A stretch of 64,000 nt of DNA from Paraburkholderia sp. BCC1885 (GTDB taxonomy: Bacteria > Pseudomonadota > Gammaproteobacteria > Burkholderiales > Burkholderiaceae). The DNA lies in assembly GCF_900996235.1 (NCBI RefSeq), contig NZ_CAAJGM010000033.1:1-64000 (forward strand), in the 5' to 3' direction. Below are positions 26,859 to 35,875 of this stretch, piece by piece. Every line of letters begins with the position of its first letter. Positions within the stretch are counted from its first letter, which is position 1. The notes below the pieces were generated by a model. That model was not told the DNA's origin, did not search any database, and was given only the letters and a program-made list of their open reading frames with translations. Both the position numbers and the translations under genes were made by a program.

Positions 26859-27899
26859 ATGGCCACGCCCATCAACAAGGTCGAAAACCTTCCCAACCCG
26901 ACGCGTCGTACGGCGCTCTTGGCAGCCGGAATCGGTGCGCTCGGTGCACTCGCGCCAATCCTCGCACAGGCACGGGAAACGAACGAAGCGAATGGCGCCG
27001 CGCAAGCGCGTGCGAAGCTGCAATATGGCGAAAAAACGCATTACAAGACGCAGATCGTCGGCGATGTCGAAGTTTTTTACCGGGAAACGGGTCCGAAGGA
27101 TGCACCGGTTATTCTGTTGCTGCACGGTTTCCCGACAGCAAGTCATCTCTTCAGGGACCTGATGTTGAAACTGTCCGGTCGTTACCGCCTGATTGCGCCG
27201 GACCTGCCTGGCTTTGGAAACACGAAGGCCCCCCAACGCGGGGAATTCGATTACTCGTTCGACAACCTTGCGACGGTGATCGACGGGTTCACGGTTGCGC
27301 TGGGGCTCGAAAAATACGCCATCTATGCGTTCGACTACGGCGCACCCACCGGATTCCGTCTCGCGGTCGCGCATCCGGAACGCGTAACGGCCATCGTGAG
27401 CCAGAACGGCAATGCATACCTTGAAGGTCTCAGCGACACCTGGGGCTCGTGGCAAGCCTATTGGCGTGACCCAACACCCGCGAATCGGGAAGCCTGCCGC
27501 AGCTCGCTTTCTGCTGACACGATCAAGAACTTCCAGTATCTGAAGGGTGTTGATCCGCAACTCATGTCGCCCGATGGATACACACTGGATATTGCCTATA
27601 TGGAGCGGCCAGGCGCCGAAGAGATCCAGCTCGATCTGATTCTCGACTATCGAAGCAACGTTGCGCTGTACCCGACCTTTCAGAAGTACTTCCGCACGCA
27701 TCGTCCGCCGCTGCTGGCTGTTTGGGGCAAAAACGACCCGTCATTTATACCACCGGGCGCGTTGGCGTATAAGCGCGACATCCCCGACGCCGAGGTTCAT
27801 TTCCTCGACACCGGACACTTCGCACTCGAAACACACAGCACGGAAATCGCCGTATTGATGGACGAGTTCCTGACGAGAAAGCTGCCATCACGAGCCTGA
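26859..27899 (+). CDS. Exported alpha/beta hydrolase with Asp nucleophile (epoxide hydrolase/haloalkane dehalogenase-like)
   Basis: A 346-residue protein. Residues 1-40 are a twin-arginine-type signal (NPTRRTALLAAGIGALGALA). The mature part has the oxyanion motif LLLHGFPTAS (near 87-96), a nucleophile elbow YAFDYGAPTG with Asp159 instead of Ser, WGKNDPSFIPPGA near 285 and the catalytic His in DTGHFALET near 325. Asp nucleophiles mark epoxide hydrolases and haloalkane or haloacetate dehalogenases. The start at 26859 has AGGA seven bases upstream. The converging LysR gene follows 91 bases later. Substrate unknown. Confidence 0.85.
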   Translation: MATPINKVENLPNPTRRTALLAAGIGALGALAPILAQARETNEANGAAQARAKLQYGEKTHYKTQIVGDVEVFYRETGPKDAPVILLLHGFPTASHLFRDLMLKLSGRYRLIAPDLPGFGNTKAPQRGEFDYSFDNLATVIDGFTVALGLEKYAIYAFDYGAPTGFRLAVAHPERVTAIVSQNGNAYLEGLSDTWGSWQAYWRDPTPANREACRSSLSADTIKNFQYLKGVDPQLMSPDGYTLDIAYMERPGAEEIQLDLILDYRSNVALYPTFQKYFRTHRPPLLAVWGKNDPSFIPPGALAYKRDIPDAEVHFLDTGHFALETHSTEIAVLMDEFLTRKLPSRA

Positions 27900-27990
27900 G
27901 TCGAGCGGCAATGGCCCTCGTGCCAGGATGAAACGGGCATCTGCGTGAGCTATTGCGTTGACTACCTCAATGATCGACGCTCACGTGGAT

Positions 27991-28923
27991 TCAGTTATCC
28001 GGCACGAAGCGTTGGGCAAGTGCGGTTTGCCACTGCGCTCTGACTGCCTCGATGAAGACTCGCACCTTCCTCGAAGGAAAACGCGTGGGCGGAAAAATAG
28101 CCTGGACATTGGCCGGTGCTGTGGTCCAGTCGGGCAGCAGGCGGACGAGACGTCTCGAAGCGACATCGTCGGCGACCGAGAAATCGGTAAGCAACCCGAC
28201 TCCGCCTCCCGAGAGCACGGCTGCACGGCACGCGATCGCGGCGTTAGTCAGATACGGGTTGGCGCAACGTACGACCTGCCGCGTTCCATCCCGGCGCTCC
28301 AGCGCCAATGAGGACGGCCGGGGCAAACTTGACAATGCGACATAGGGCATCGAAGCAAGCATGGCGGGATCGCTCGGCGCCCCCCATGTGTCGATTACCG
28401 TCTGGTGCGCTACGAGCCAATTGACGAACTCGCCGATTTTTATTGAGCGATAGTTCGAATCCGCAAGGCGTCCCAAGCGGATTGCAACGTCGATGCCGTC
28501 GCCGACCAGGTCTACAAACCGGTCGCTGCAATGCAAATCGACCTCGAGTGCGGGATAGGTGTGGCGCAATTCGACGAGTGCGGGCGTGACAAACAGTGAC
28601 GCGAAGTCGATTGGCGCACTCACTCTCAATGTCCCCCTCAATGTGTCCACATCGCCGGCGATAGCTGTCAGGCCATCTTCCGCAGCCCGCAGCGCGGCGG
28701 AACTGGCTTCATAAAAGGCATTCCCAGCTTCGGTGATGGTGAGCTTTCGGGTGGTACGGATAAGCAGGCTCGCGCCGACTTCGGCCTCCAGGCGCTGCAT
28801 GTGCTTGCTCACCATCGTCTTGGCAAGACCGAGCCGTTCGGCGGCGCGGGTCAGAGAGCCGGTCTCTACCACGGCGACAAACACTAGCATCCGGTTGAGG
28901 TTGACGTCGCGCAGATCGGCCAT
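27991..28923 (-). CDS. LysR-family transcriptional regulator
   Basis: A 310-residue LysR protein with helix-turn-helix at residues 18-38 (SLTRAAERLGLAKTMVSKHM) and an effector domain from about residue 90. The HTH-linker text LLIRTTRKLTITEAG places it in the CrgA-like group. It converges on the hydrolase gene and faces a 433-base gap before the DUF4148 gene. The malonate decarboxylase operon lies 1.9 kb away beyond two other genes, so there is no strong reason to call it the malonate regulator MdcR. The ATG at 28923 gives the normal family N-terminus. Confidence 0.87.
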   Translation of the reverse strand: MADLRDVNLNRMLVFVAVVETGSLTRAAERLGLAKTMVSKHMQRLEAEVGASLLIRTTRKLTITEAGNAFYEASSAALRAAEDGLTAIAGDVDTLRGTLRVSAPIDFASLFVTPALVELRHTYPALEVDLHCSDRFVDLVGDGIDVAIRLGRLADSNYRSIKIGEFVNWLVAHQTVIDTWGAPSDPAMLASMPYVALSSLPRPSSLALERRDGTRQVVRCANPYLTNAAIACRAAVLSGGGVGLLTDFSVADDVASRRLVRLLPDWTTAPANVQAIFPPTRFPSRKVRVFIEAVRAQWQTALAQRFVPDN

Positions 28924-29356
28924 TGCTTTCGCTCATGTTGATGTCGTGTTTCACCGCTGCCCGACGGGTGGAAACCGGAATGTGGGATCGTATAACACTT
29001 TCTGGCGGATCGCAGCTAATACGATGCATCGCTTTTCGCGCCGATGCAGAGGCATTTCGCGGCGTCTATTCGTCTTTCGTCGCAAAGAGATGGTGTTAGC
29101 ACCCTGGAAGGACGAGCATGGCGTCATCCCAGTTTCGTTGCAATGGAGCTGAGCTTGACATCGACTCGCAAGGATAAAGCGAGATCAATATGCCCGGTGG
29201 CGCTTCTTGCGACCTAGCCGGCATCGATGTCACGAAATCTTCAGGTGGTTCGTCGGTTTATAAATATCCGCAGTGCGCTTTAACGTGTTTGTTTATCACC
29301 CGGATGCTGTCGATCGTACAGCCGGGTTTCTCTAACTTTATATAGGAGTATTAATC
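28924..29356. other. 433-base intergenic gap
   Basis: No gene is supported. It must hold the promoters of the divergent LysR and DUF4148 genes. A TTGACA lies near 29155, AT-rich DNA (GGTTTATAAATATCC) near 29253-29268, and an AGGAG directly before the DUF4148 start near 29344, but no confident -35/-10 pair can be named. Confidence 0.4.
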
Positions 29357-29719
29357 ATGTCAAAGATGTTCGCTGGTATCGCTTTCGTCGTTGCGGCCCT
29401 CGGGGCCCCGGCTCTCAGTTTTGCCCAGTCGAATGCGCCGCTTACCCGCGCTGAAGTTCGTGCTGATCTGGTTCACGTCGAGCAGGCGGGCTACACCCCT
29501 GGCGCCGGCAACGACAACAACTACCCTGCCGACATCCAGGCAGCGGAAGCCAGGATCGCCGCGCAAAACGATCAGCAACTGGCCATGCAGGCAGTTGGCG
29601 GCGTTGCGCAAAACAGCACCAGTGCATCGGGTGCGCCGACGCATACCGCAATGCGTACGAAAACACCGTCGAGCTGCGTCGGTCCCGCCAGCTTCTGCAA
29701 TTTGTACTTCGGTAGCTAA
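29357..29719 (+). CDS. DUF4148-family exported protein
   Basis: A 120-residue protein with a signal peptide (MSKMFAGIAFVVAALGAPAL, cut after SFA near residue 23) and the DUF4148 core LTRAEVRADLVHVEQAGYTP, followed by NNYPADIQAAEARIAAQ. This small family is abundant in Burkholderiaceae and its function is unknown. The tail holds two cysteines (near residues 109 and 115) that could form a disulfide in the periplasm. AGGAG at good spacing supports the start. It probably has its own promoter. Confidence 0.85.
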   Translation: MSKMFAGIAFVVAALGAPALSFAQSNAPLTRAEVRADLVHVEQAGYTPGAGNDNNYPADIQAAEARIAAQNDQQLAMQAVGGVAQNSTSASGAPTHTAMRTKTPSSCVGPASFCNLYFGS

Positions 29720-29888
29720 GTGGTGATCTGCGGATCCTGTGCCCATCGCTATCCCGCGCAGGATCCCCGCAATGCCCGATACACAGAAGCAGGCGGCTTG
29801 ATAGACCTGAACGTCGCTCAAATACGCAGTGACGAATCAAGCCTGCTACTTCTTTCTCATGTTTCCTTTCATATCAATGGAGTCTGTC

Positions 29889-30683
29889 GTGAAGATTTTG
29901 CCCCTCGCAGCCGCTGTCCTTTCCCTCTCTGCCTGCCTTTTCGCCTCTTCAGCAGCAATGGCACAGGATGCCCAGCCGACTAATGCGCCGATCAAAAACA
30001 TCGTTCTCGTGCATGGCGCATGGGTGGATGGCTCCGGCTGGAAACCGGTCTATGACATCCTCACCAAAGACGGCTATCACGTCACGATGGTGCAGGAACC
30101 TCTGACCTCGCTTGACGACGATGTGGCCGCCACGAAGCGCGTCATTGACCTGCAAACCGGTCCGGTCATTCTGGTTGCGCACAGCTACGGCGGCTCGATC
30201 ATCACGGAAGCCGGCGTTGATCCGAAGGTCGCCGGACTCGTCTACGTCGCCGCCCATGCGCCGGCTGTTGGCGAAGACGAAAGCGATCTGGGCAAGCAAT
30301 ATCCCAGCTATACGTCGAAGCAGCCTGGTGCCATCAAGAAGACGGACGACGGCTACACGTATCTGAACCCTTCCGACTTCCCGAAGGACTTCGCTGCTGA
30401 TTTGCCGCTCAAGCAGGCGCAGTTCGAAGCGCAGTCGCAGATCCTGACGGCCGCAAAGGTCTTCTCCGCGCCGATGACGGTCGCCGCGTGGACCACCAAG
30501 CCGAGCTGGGGCATCGTGGCTGCTGACGACAAGATCATCAACCCGGATCTCGAACGCTTCTACTACCAGCGCGCGCATAGCCACACCACCGTGCTGGCCG
30601 GTGCAAGTCATTCCGTCTACGAATCACGTCCGAAGGAAGTGGCTGCGGTGATCGAAGACGCGGCAAAGCACGCGCAGCAGTGA
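29889..30683 (+). CDS. Exported alpha/beta hydrolase with Ser nucleophile, possible lipoprotein
   Basis: A 264-residue protein of the EstC/MES-like alpha/beta hydrolase group. The oxyanion region IVLVHGAWVDGSGW is at residues 38-51, the nucleophile elbow VAHSYGG has Ser99, and the terminal HSVYESRP carries the catalytic His. Residues 1-25 are a signal peptide with AMA before the cut; LSAC at 13-16 also fits a lipobox, so it may be lipidated. The GTG at 29889 is preferred over ATGs upstream because GGAG lies six bases before it. It ends 100 bases before mdcA, but co-transcription is uncertain. Substrate unknown. Confidence 0.83.
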   Translation: MKILPLAAAVLSLSACLFASSAAMAQDAQPTNAPIKNIVLVHGAWVDGSGWKPVYDILTKDGYHVTMVQEPLTSLDDDVAATKRVIDLQTGPVILVAHSYGGSIITEAGVDPKVAGLVYVAAHAPAVGEDESDLGKQYPSYTSKQPGAIKKTDDGYTYLNPSDFPKDFAADLPLKQAQFEAQSQILTAAKVFSAPMTVAAWTTKPSWGIVAADDKIINPDLERFYYQRAHSHTTVLAGASHSVYESRPKEVAAVIEDAAKHAQQ

Positions 30684-30719
30684 TGACGGCACCCGGATGC
30701 GCCGCATCCAGGTGTCATC
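30682..30719. promoter_or_regulatory. Imperfect inverted repeat between hydrolase and mdcA
   Basis: The sequence from GATGAC (30682-30687) through GGATGCG and back through CGCATCC to GTCATC (30714-30719) folds into a long hairpin with three unpaired bases on one arm. It starts at the hydrolase stop codon and has no T-run. It may end the upstream transcript or act as a control site for the mdc operon. Confidence 0.35.
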
Positions 30720-30783
30720 AACGAGTTACGCCGCGGCCGTCAGGCGCGCGGCGTGTTTCCGGCAGACCACCGAGGTAGCCAAA

Positions 30784-32430
30784 ATGAAGCAATGGAATGT
30801 ACAGAGCGAAGAACGTCGGCGACGCATCGCAGCCGGTTCTGCCTTTGCTGAAGGAAAGGCAGTCCGGCCAGACAGGCTGGCTGAATTCTTGAGCGCGGTC
30901 ATCCAGCCGGGCGATCGCGTCTGTCTGGAGGGAAATAACCAGAAGCAGGCTGATTTATTGGCGTGCGCCCTGGCCGATGCCGATCCACAGGTCTTGCACG
31001 ACCTTCACATGGTGCAATCCGGCGTCGTCTTGCCCGAGCATCTCGATCTCTTCGAAAAAGGTATTGCAAGAAAGCTTGACTATTCGTACTCCGGGCCGCA
31101 GGCCACGCGAATTGCACGGATGTTGTTTAGCGGCAAGATCGAACTGGGTGCGATCCATACCTACCTGGAGTTGTTCGCCCGTTATTTCGTGGACTTGACG
31201 CCGCACGTCGCGTTGATCGCCGCAGTAAGCGCGGATCGCGACGGCAATCTCTATACCGGGCCGAATACCGAGGACACGCCCACCGTCGTCGAGGCGACCA
31301 GCTTCGGCAATGGCATTGTCATTGCGCAGGTTGGTGAAATCGTCGACAAGGTACCGCGTGTCGATATCCCCGGCGACCAGGTGCACTTCTTCGTCAATGC
31401 AGGCAAGCCGTTCTATGTCGAACCGCTTTTCACGCGCGATCCCGCCGCCATCACGGAAACGCAAATTCTCACGGCCATGCTGACCATCAAGGGGCTCTAT
31501 ATGCCCTATGGCGTGCGCCGTCTGAATCACGGGATCGGCTTCAACACTGCAGCAATCGAGCTGCTGTTGCCGACTTACGGCGAGAAGCTCGGTCTGCGCG
31601 GAAAGATATGTACGCATTGGGCGCTCAATCCCCATCCCACTTTGATTCCGGCCATTGAAGCGGGATGGGTGGAACGGGTGCATTGCTTTGGGTCCGAAGT
31701 CGGCATGGAGGACTACCTCGCCGCGCGGCCCGACATTTTCTTTACCGGATCCGATGGGTCTTTGCGGTCGAATCGGGCCTTGTCTCAAACGGCCGGTCTA
31801 TACGCGTGCGACATGTTCATCGGATCGACGCTGCAAATCGATCTGGAAGGACACAGTTCGACTGTGACGGCGAGCCGCATCGCCGGGTTTGGCGGTGCCC
31901 CGAATATGGGCTCGGACCCACGCGGCCGCCGGCATCCGAGCGCGGCCTGGCTGCGTGCCGGAAGCGAGGCGCAGCCCGATGTTGCCGGTCCGCTGCGCCG
32001 TGGCCGCAAGCTGGTGGTGCAGATTGGCGAGACGTTTGGCGAGGCGAATGCGCCGTTGTTCGTCGAACGTCTTGCCGCGCTTGACCTGGCCGAGAAGCTG
32101 AATCTGGATCTGGCACCCGTCATGGTGTATGGCGATGACACGACCCACATCGTGACCGAGGAGGGCATCGCCAATCTGCTGCTCTGCCGTGACAAAGACG
32201 AGCGTGAGCAGGCGATTCGCGGCGTAGCGGGTTTCACCGAGGTAGGTCGCCAACGCGACCGGAAGATGGTGGACCGCCTGCGCGAGCGCGGCGTTATTCA
32301 ACGCCCCGAGGATCTCGACATCGATCCGCTGGATGCTGATCGCAGCCTGCTGGCGGCACGCTCGATCAGGGATCTGATGCGCGCTTCAGGTGGACTGTAT
32401 CAGCCACCTGGCCGTTTCCGTAACTGGTAG
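30784..32430 (+). CDS. mdcA: Malonate decarboxylase alpha subunit (acetyl-ACP:malonate ACP transferase)
   Basis: A 548-residue subunit of usual length. It swaps acetate on the prosthetic-group thiol of the carrier domain for malonate, the first step of the biotin-independent malonate decarboxylase cycle. Family text is seen throughout, for example LEGNNQKQADLLACAL near residue 40, GFGGAPNMGSDPRGRRHPSA near residue 370, and VVQIGETFGEANAPLFVERL near residue 410. The start at 30784 follows GAGG. It opens the mdc operon; the carrier/beta fusion gene begins ten bases later. Confidence 0.95.
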   Translation: MKQWNVQSEERRRRIAAGSAFAEGKAVRPDRLAEFLSAVIQPGDRVCLEGNNQKQADLLACALADADPQVLHDLHMVQSGVVLPEHLDLFEKGIARKLDYSYSGPQATRIARMLFSGKIELGAIHTYLELFARYFVDLTPHVALIAAVSADRDGNLYTGPNTEDTPTVVEATSFGNGIVIAQVGEIVDKVPRVDIPGDQVHFFVNAGKPFYVEPLFTRDPAAITETQILTAMLTIKGLYMPYGVRRLNHGIGFNTAAIELLLPTYGEKLGLRGKICTHWALNPHPTLIPAIEAGWVERVHCFGSEVGMEDYLAARPDIFFTGSDGSLRSNRALSQTAGLYACDMFIGSTLQIDLEGHSSTVTASRIAGFGGAPNMGSDPRGRRHPSAAWLRAGSEAQPDVAGPLRRGRKLVVQIGETFGEANAPLFVERLAALDLAEKLNLDLAPVMVYGDDTTHIVTEEGIANLLLCRDKDEREQAIRGVAGFTEVGRQRDRKMVDRLRERGVIQRPEDLDIDPLDADRSLLAARSIRDLMRASGGLYQPPGRFRNW

Positions 32431-32439
32431 GAGGACAAA

Positions 32440-33672
32440 ATGGAATCGTTTCATTTCGAGCGGGCGGCGCCTCGTGCCGCGCGTGGCATGCGCGTTAACG
32501 CGCTGGTCGGAGTGGTTGCATCAGGCAATCTCGAAGTTCTTCTCGAACGCAAAGGGCCGATCGACCGCTGCACGGTCCAGGTCAGCACGGCCTCGCATGG
32601 GTTTGAGCCGTTATGGCAAGCGGTAATCGACGACTTTGTCGAGCGTCGCGCGGCGGGCGGTCTGCACATCTCCATCAACGATGGCGGCGCGCGACCCGAT
32701 ACGGTCTCCCTGCGACTCGCGCAAGGCGTGCGTCTGATGGAAACGCACGCTGACGATGCGGCGTCGGGCGCGCCGGCGCAATCGCTCACCTGGTTTGAAG
32801 CGAGTGCGCGCCAACGTATACAGGCCCTCGTGGATACCGGCACATTCAACGAATATGTCGGCCCTGCCGAGCGAGAAAGTAGCCAACATCTGGGCATATT
32901 CAATCTGCCGTCGCAGTTCGACGACGGCATCGTGATCGGTTCGGCGTCGATCGAGGGGCGATCCGTTCTGGTTGCCGCGCAGGAGGGGCGCTTCATGGGC
33001 GGCGCGTTCGGCGAAGTGCATGGCGCGAAGCTGACGGGTTTGCTGCGCGCTGCACAGGCCATGAAACGCGATGTCGTGATTGCTTTCGATACGGGTGGCG
33101 TGCGGCTACAGGAAGCGAACGCCGGGGAACTGGCGATTGCCGAAATCATGCGCGCGCTCGTACAGGCACGCGAGTCGGGCATTCGTGTCATTGGGCTTGT
33201 CGGTGGTCGCGCGGGCTGCTATGGCGGCGGTGGTCTGATTGCTGGATGCTGTTCGACGCTAATCGTTTCGGAGCAGGGACGCATCAGCGTGTCTGGTCCT
33301 GAAGTGATCGAAACCAACAAAGGCGTCGAGGAGTTCGACTCGCGCGATCGCGCACTGGTCTGGCGCACGATGGGCGGCAAGCACCGTTATCTGATTGGCG
33401 GTGCGGACCTTTACGCCGCCGACGACGCTCACGCATTTCGCGCCGCTGCCACTGTGGCGTTGGGACATCCCGCGCGCCTCAGTCTCGATGTATTGCAGGC
33501 GGAGCAGGCGCGACTGGATATGCGTCTGAAGCGTTTCGGCGACTGTTCCGATGCGCGCGATATCTGGCACGCACTCGGCTTGTCAAACCCAGACGCCATA
33601 TCCGATTTACCACCCGACGCTTTCCTCGAACAAGCCGCGTCCCACAGGGAGAATGCAGATGACGCTCGATAA
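32440..33672 (+). CDS. mdcCD: Fused malonate decarboxylase delta (acyl carrier) and beta subunits
   Basis: One uninterrupted 410-codon frame carries two proteins that are normally separate. Residues 1-100 match MdcC, the acyl carrier; Ser28 in VGVVASGNLEVLLE corresponds to the serine that bears the phosphoribosyl-dephospho-CoA group. Residues ~125-400 match MdcD, the beta subunit that with MdcE removes CO2 from malonyl-ACP (FFEASARQR-like start, VAAQEGRFMGGAFGEVHGAK, GLVGGRAGCYGGGG). The linker METHADDAASGAPAQSL is polar. GGAGG precedes the start. Nothing suggests a frameshift artefact, since no overlapping start and stop pair is present. An internal ATG (at METH) could still give free MdcD. 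Confidence 0.85.
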   Translation: MESFHFERAAPRAARGMRVNALVGVVASGNLEVLLERKGPIDRCTVQVSTASHGFEPLWQAVIDDFVERRAAGGLHISINDGGARPDTVSLRLAQGVRLMETHADDAASGAPAQSLTWFEASARQRIQALVDTGTFNEYVGPAERESSQHLGIFNLPSQFDDGIVIGSASIEGRSVLVAAQEGRFMGGAFGEVHGAKLTGLLRAAQAMKRDVVIAFDTGGVRLQEANAGELAIAEIMRALVQARESGIRVIGLVGGRAGCYGGGGLIAGCCSTLIVSEQGRISVSGPEVIETNKGVEEFDSRDRALVWRTMGGKHRYLIGGADLYAADDAHAFRAAATVALGHPARLSLDVLQAEQARLDMRLKRFGDCSDARDIWHALGLSNPDAISDLPPDAFLEQAASHRENADDAR

Positions 33673-34390
33673 CATCCTTGCTTCGCTGTTCGTCGATCCG
33701 CATGCGATCAAGCTTGAGGGCAATCGTCTCGCAGGCAAAGCCCGTGTGTTGGATGGACCGGAGTTTCACGTACTGGGCCTGACGAATCGCTCGCCGCTTG
33801 GTGTCGATGATGCGGCTGAACTCGCCGCCCAGGTGCTGGCGATTGCAACTGCGACCGACAGAGCGCCAATCCTGTTCCTCGTCGATTCGAGCAGTCAGCG
33901 CATGAGCCGTCGCGATGAACTGTTAGGCCTCAGCGAATATCTCGCGCATCTGGCGAAGTGTCTGCTGCTGGCCGAAAGCGCTGGGCATCGCACCATTGCG
34001 TTGCTTTACGGCGGCAGTGCCGCAGGCGCCTTCATCGCGACCGCGCTGGCGTGCGGCACTCTGGTGGCGCTGCCCGGCGCTCATCCCGAGGTGATGGATT
34101 TGCCCTCCATGGCGCGTGTCACCAAGCTGTCGCTCGATGTCCTTAAGGAAAAGGCCGGAACCACGCCAGTTTTTGCACCCGGGCTGGACAACCTGGTACA
34201 GACGGGGGGGATCGCGCGAATCCTGGACCCGAAGCAGCCGCTCTCGGCTCAACTGGTTGCGCTTTTGCACAGTGCGGTTGACGTGATTGGCGACGACCTT
34301 CGCGCGAGCCTCGGTGAAGCGCGTGGGGGCCGCACGAAGGCGGCCGCGATTGCCGTGCAGGCTAGCGAGGAGGCACAACGCCATGAATGA
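33659..34390 (+). CDS. mdcE: Malonate decarboxylase gamma subunit
   Basis: A 243-residue crotonase-like subunit that pairs with the beta domain to form the malonyl-ACP decarboxylase. Characteristic segments are LFLVDSSSQRMSRRDELLGL near residue 85 and LLYGGSAAGAFIATALACGT near residue 120. Of two close ATGs (33653, 33659) the second is better spaced from GGGAG. It overlaps the end of the upstream frame by 14 bases and the mdcG start by eight, so translation is coupled. Confidence 0.9.
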   Translation: MTLDNILASLFVDPHAIKLEGNRLAGKARVLDGPEFHVLGLTNRSPLGVDDAAELAAQVLAIATATDRAPILFLVDSSSQRMSRRDELLGLSEYLAHLAKCLLLAESAGHRTIALLYGGSAAGAFIATALACGTLVALPGAHPEVMDLPSMARVTKLSLDVLKEKAGTTPVFAPGLDNLVQTGGIARILDPKQPLSAQLVALLHSAVDVIGDDLRASLGEARGGRTKAAAIAVQASEEAQRHE

Positions 34391-35027
34391 TTGCAACGTG
34401 TGTTTCGAGCGGCATCGCATGATCTGGGTCGATCCGGGTAGGTGGCGTGACGTGATAGCCGGTGAACCCGCGCTGTCCGGCGAGCCCCTCGTTGCAGGTT
34501 GGGCGGGCGCGGGCTGGCCGCTCATCAGCCGTCGTGCCGCGTGCAGTGACGAGGCAGCGATGGCGGCGCTCGGTTTGCCCTTGCCGCCGGCGTGGGGCAA
34601 GGGTCGCGTTTCGTTGCGCGTGCCGCCTGACGCTATCGTCGACGACGCTCCCTCGCCGTTGCTAAAGTTGGCTGCGCAGGCAGCGCCGGTGGACTGGCAG
34701 GAGACGATCAGGGCGCTGCTCGATATTGACGAGAGCGTGCGCTGCTTTGGCAGTCTTGCGTGGCAATACCTGACCGGACTCGAATATATCAGCGAGACGT
34801 CCGATCTGGATCTGCTGTGGCGTCTCGATGACGCAGCGCGCGCCACCGCGTTGAGCCGGCAGATTGAAATTGTCGCCGGGCATGCGCCGGTCTGTATCGA
34901 CGGAGAACTGATCGCGCCGTCAGCCAACGCAGTGCAATGGCGGGAGTGGTGCAACGCAGACGCGATACTGCTGGTGAAGAGCGCCGAGGGCGTCCGCCTG
35001 CTGCCACGCGACGAGGTGTTCCGATGA
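34383..35027 (+). CDS. mdcG: Malonate decarboxylase holo-ACP synthase (phosphoribosyl-dephospho-CoA transferase)
   Basis: A 214-residue nucleotidyltransferase that attaches the 2'-(5''-triphosphoribosyl)-3'-dephospho-CoA group, made by MdcB, to the serine of the acyl carrier. The active-site pattern GSLAWQYLTG...SETSDLDLLW near residues 120-142 supplies the GS motif and the two metal-binding Asp. It starts inside mdcE with GAGGAGG upstream and shares ATGA with mdcB. The low similarity outside this motif is usual for the family. Confidence 0.87.
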   Translation: MNDCNVCFERHRMIWVDPGRWRDVIAGEPALSGEPLVAGWAGAGWPLISRRAACSDEAAMAALGLPLPPAWGKGRVSLRVPPDAIVDDAPSPLLKLAAQAAPVDWQETIRALLDIDESVRCFGSLAWQYLTGLEYISETSDLDLLWRLDDAARATALSRQIEIVAGHAPVCIDGELIAPSANAVQWREWCNADAILLVKSAEGVRLLPRDEVFR

Positions 35028-35872
35028 ACGCAACGGATCCGGACATGTCCATCTTGATGGAGCATGCCGTCGACACAGTGGCGATCGGACGCCTCGCGAG
35101 TGCATGCCTGAAGCTGGAAGTGGCGACCTATCCAAAGCCAGGGCTGGTGAGTCACGTCGACTCTGGCGCACACGACGATATGGACGCACCGTTGATGTAC
35201 CGCAGTGCGGCATCGCTGACGCCGTACTTTATCGAAATGGCGCGAGCCGGCGCGGACGGCGCCCGCATGCCAGCGTTGCGTTCGATTGGTATTGCCGCCG
35301 AGCGAGCCATGATGGCTGCAACGGGTGGTGTGAATGCGCATCGCGGTGCGATCTTTGGCATGGGACTGTTGTCTGCCGCAGCAGGGTTTCGCGATGCGTT
35401 CGACGTGGCCGGTACACTCGGAGCAATCATTGCACAAGAGTGGGGCGACGAGATTCTTGACGGTCCCGGTGCAGTCGATAGTCATGGCGCGCGCGTTCTC
35501 CGTCACTTCAACGCAGGCGGCGCACGCATGGAGGCTGCAAGCGGCTTTCCGTCCATTTATGCGTGTGCATTACCCGCGCTGATCGAGGGCGAATCCCTGC
35601 GACCACGTGACCCGGAAGCCGCTCGCGTTCACGCGCTCATGCGTCTGATTGCAACCGTCGACGATACGAACCTGCTGTACCGGGGCGGCATGGAGGCGCT
35701 TGATTTCGCACGTAATCAGGCGTCCTTATTTATGCAGCGCGGTGGCATTGATGCGCCGGATTGGCGTACCAACGCGATTACGATGCATCGGGCATTCGTC
35801 GCACGCAGGCTGAGTCCCGGCGGCTGCGCCGATCTGCTGGCCATGACGCTGTTCGTCCGGAATTGGGAGTAG
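35024..35872 (+). CDS. mdcB: Triphosphoribosyl-dephospho-CoA synthase
   Basis: A 282-residue CitG/MdcB-family enzyme that makes the prosthetic-group precursor from dephospho-CoA and ATP. The signature KPGLVSHVDSGAHDDM lies near residues 40-55, GGVNAHRGAIFGMGLL near 100-115 and a second conserved TVDDTNLLYRGG near 213-224. It overlaps mdcG by four bases (ATGA) and is followed three bases later by mdcH. In Klebsiella and Pseudomonas mdcB comes earlier in the operon, so its place after mdcG is a variation. Confidence 0.92.
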   Translation: MNATDPDMSILMEHAVDTVAIGRLASACLKLEVATYPKPGLVSHVDSGAHDDMDAPLMYRSAASLTPYFIEMARAGADGARMPALRSIGIAAERAMMAATGGVNAHRGAIFGMGLLSAAAGFRDAFDVAGTLGAIIAQEWGDEILDGPGAVDSHGARVLRHFNAGGARMEAASGFPSIYACALPALIEGESLRPRDPEAARVHALMRLIATVDDTNLLYRGGMEALDFARNQASLFMQRGGIDAPDWRTNAITMHRAFVARRLSPGGCADLLAMTLFVRNWE

Positions 35873-35875
35873 GCG

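Noticed and set aside
27991..28923. The LysR gene as the malonate regulator mdcR
   Set aside because: Two unrelated genes separate it from mdcA and it does not face the mdc operon directly; no shared operator was seen.
33923..35506. A 527-codon minus-strand frame opposite mdcE, mdcG and mdcB
   Set aside because: It runs antisense across three overlapping mdc genes and has low-complexity Ser/Arg composition.
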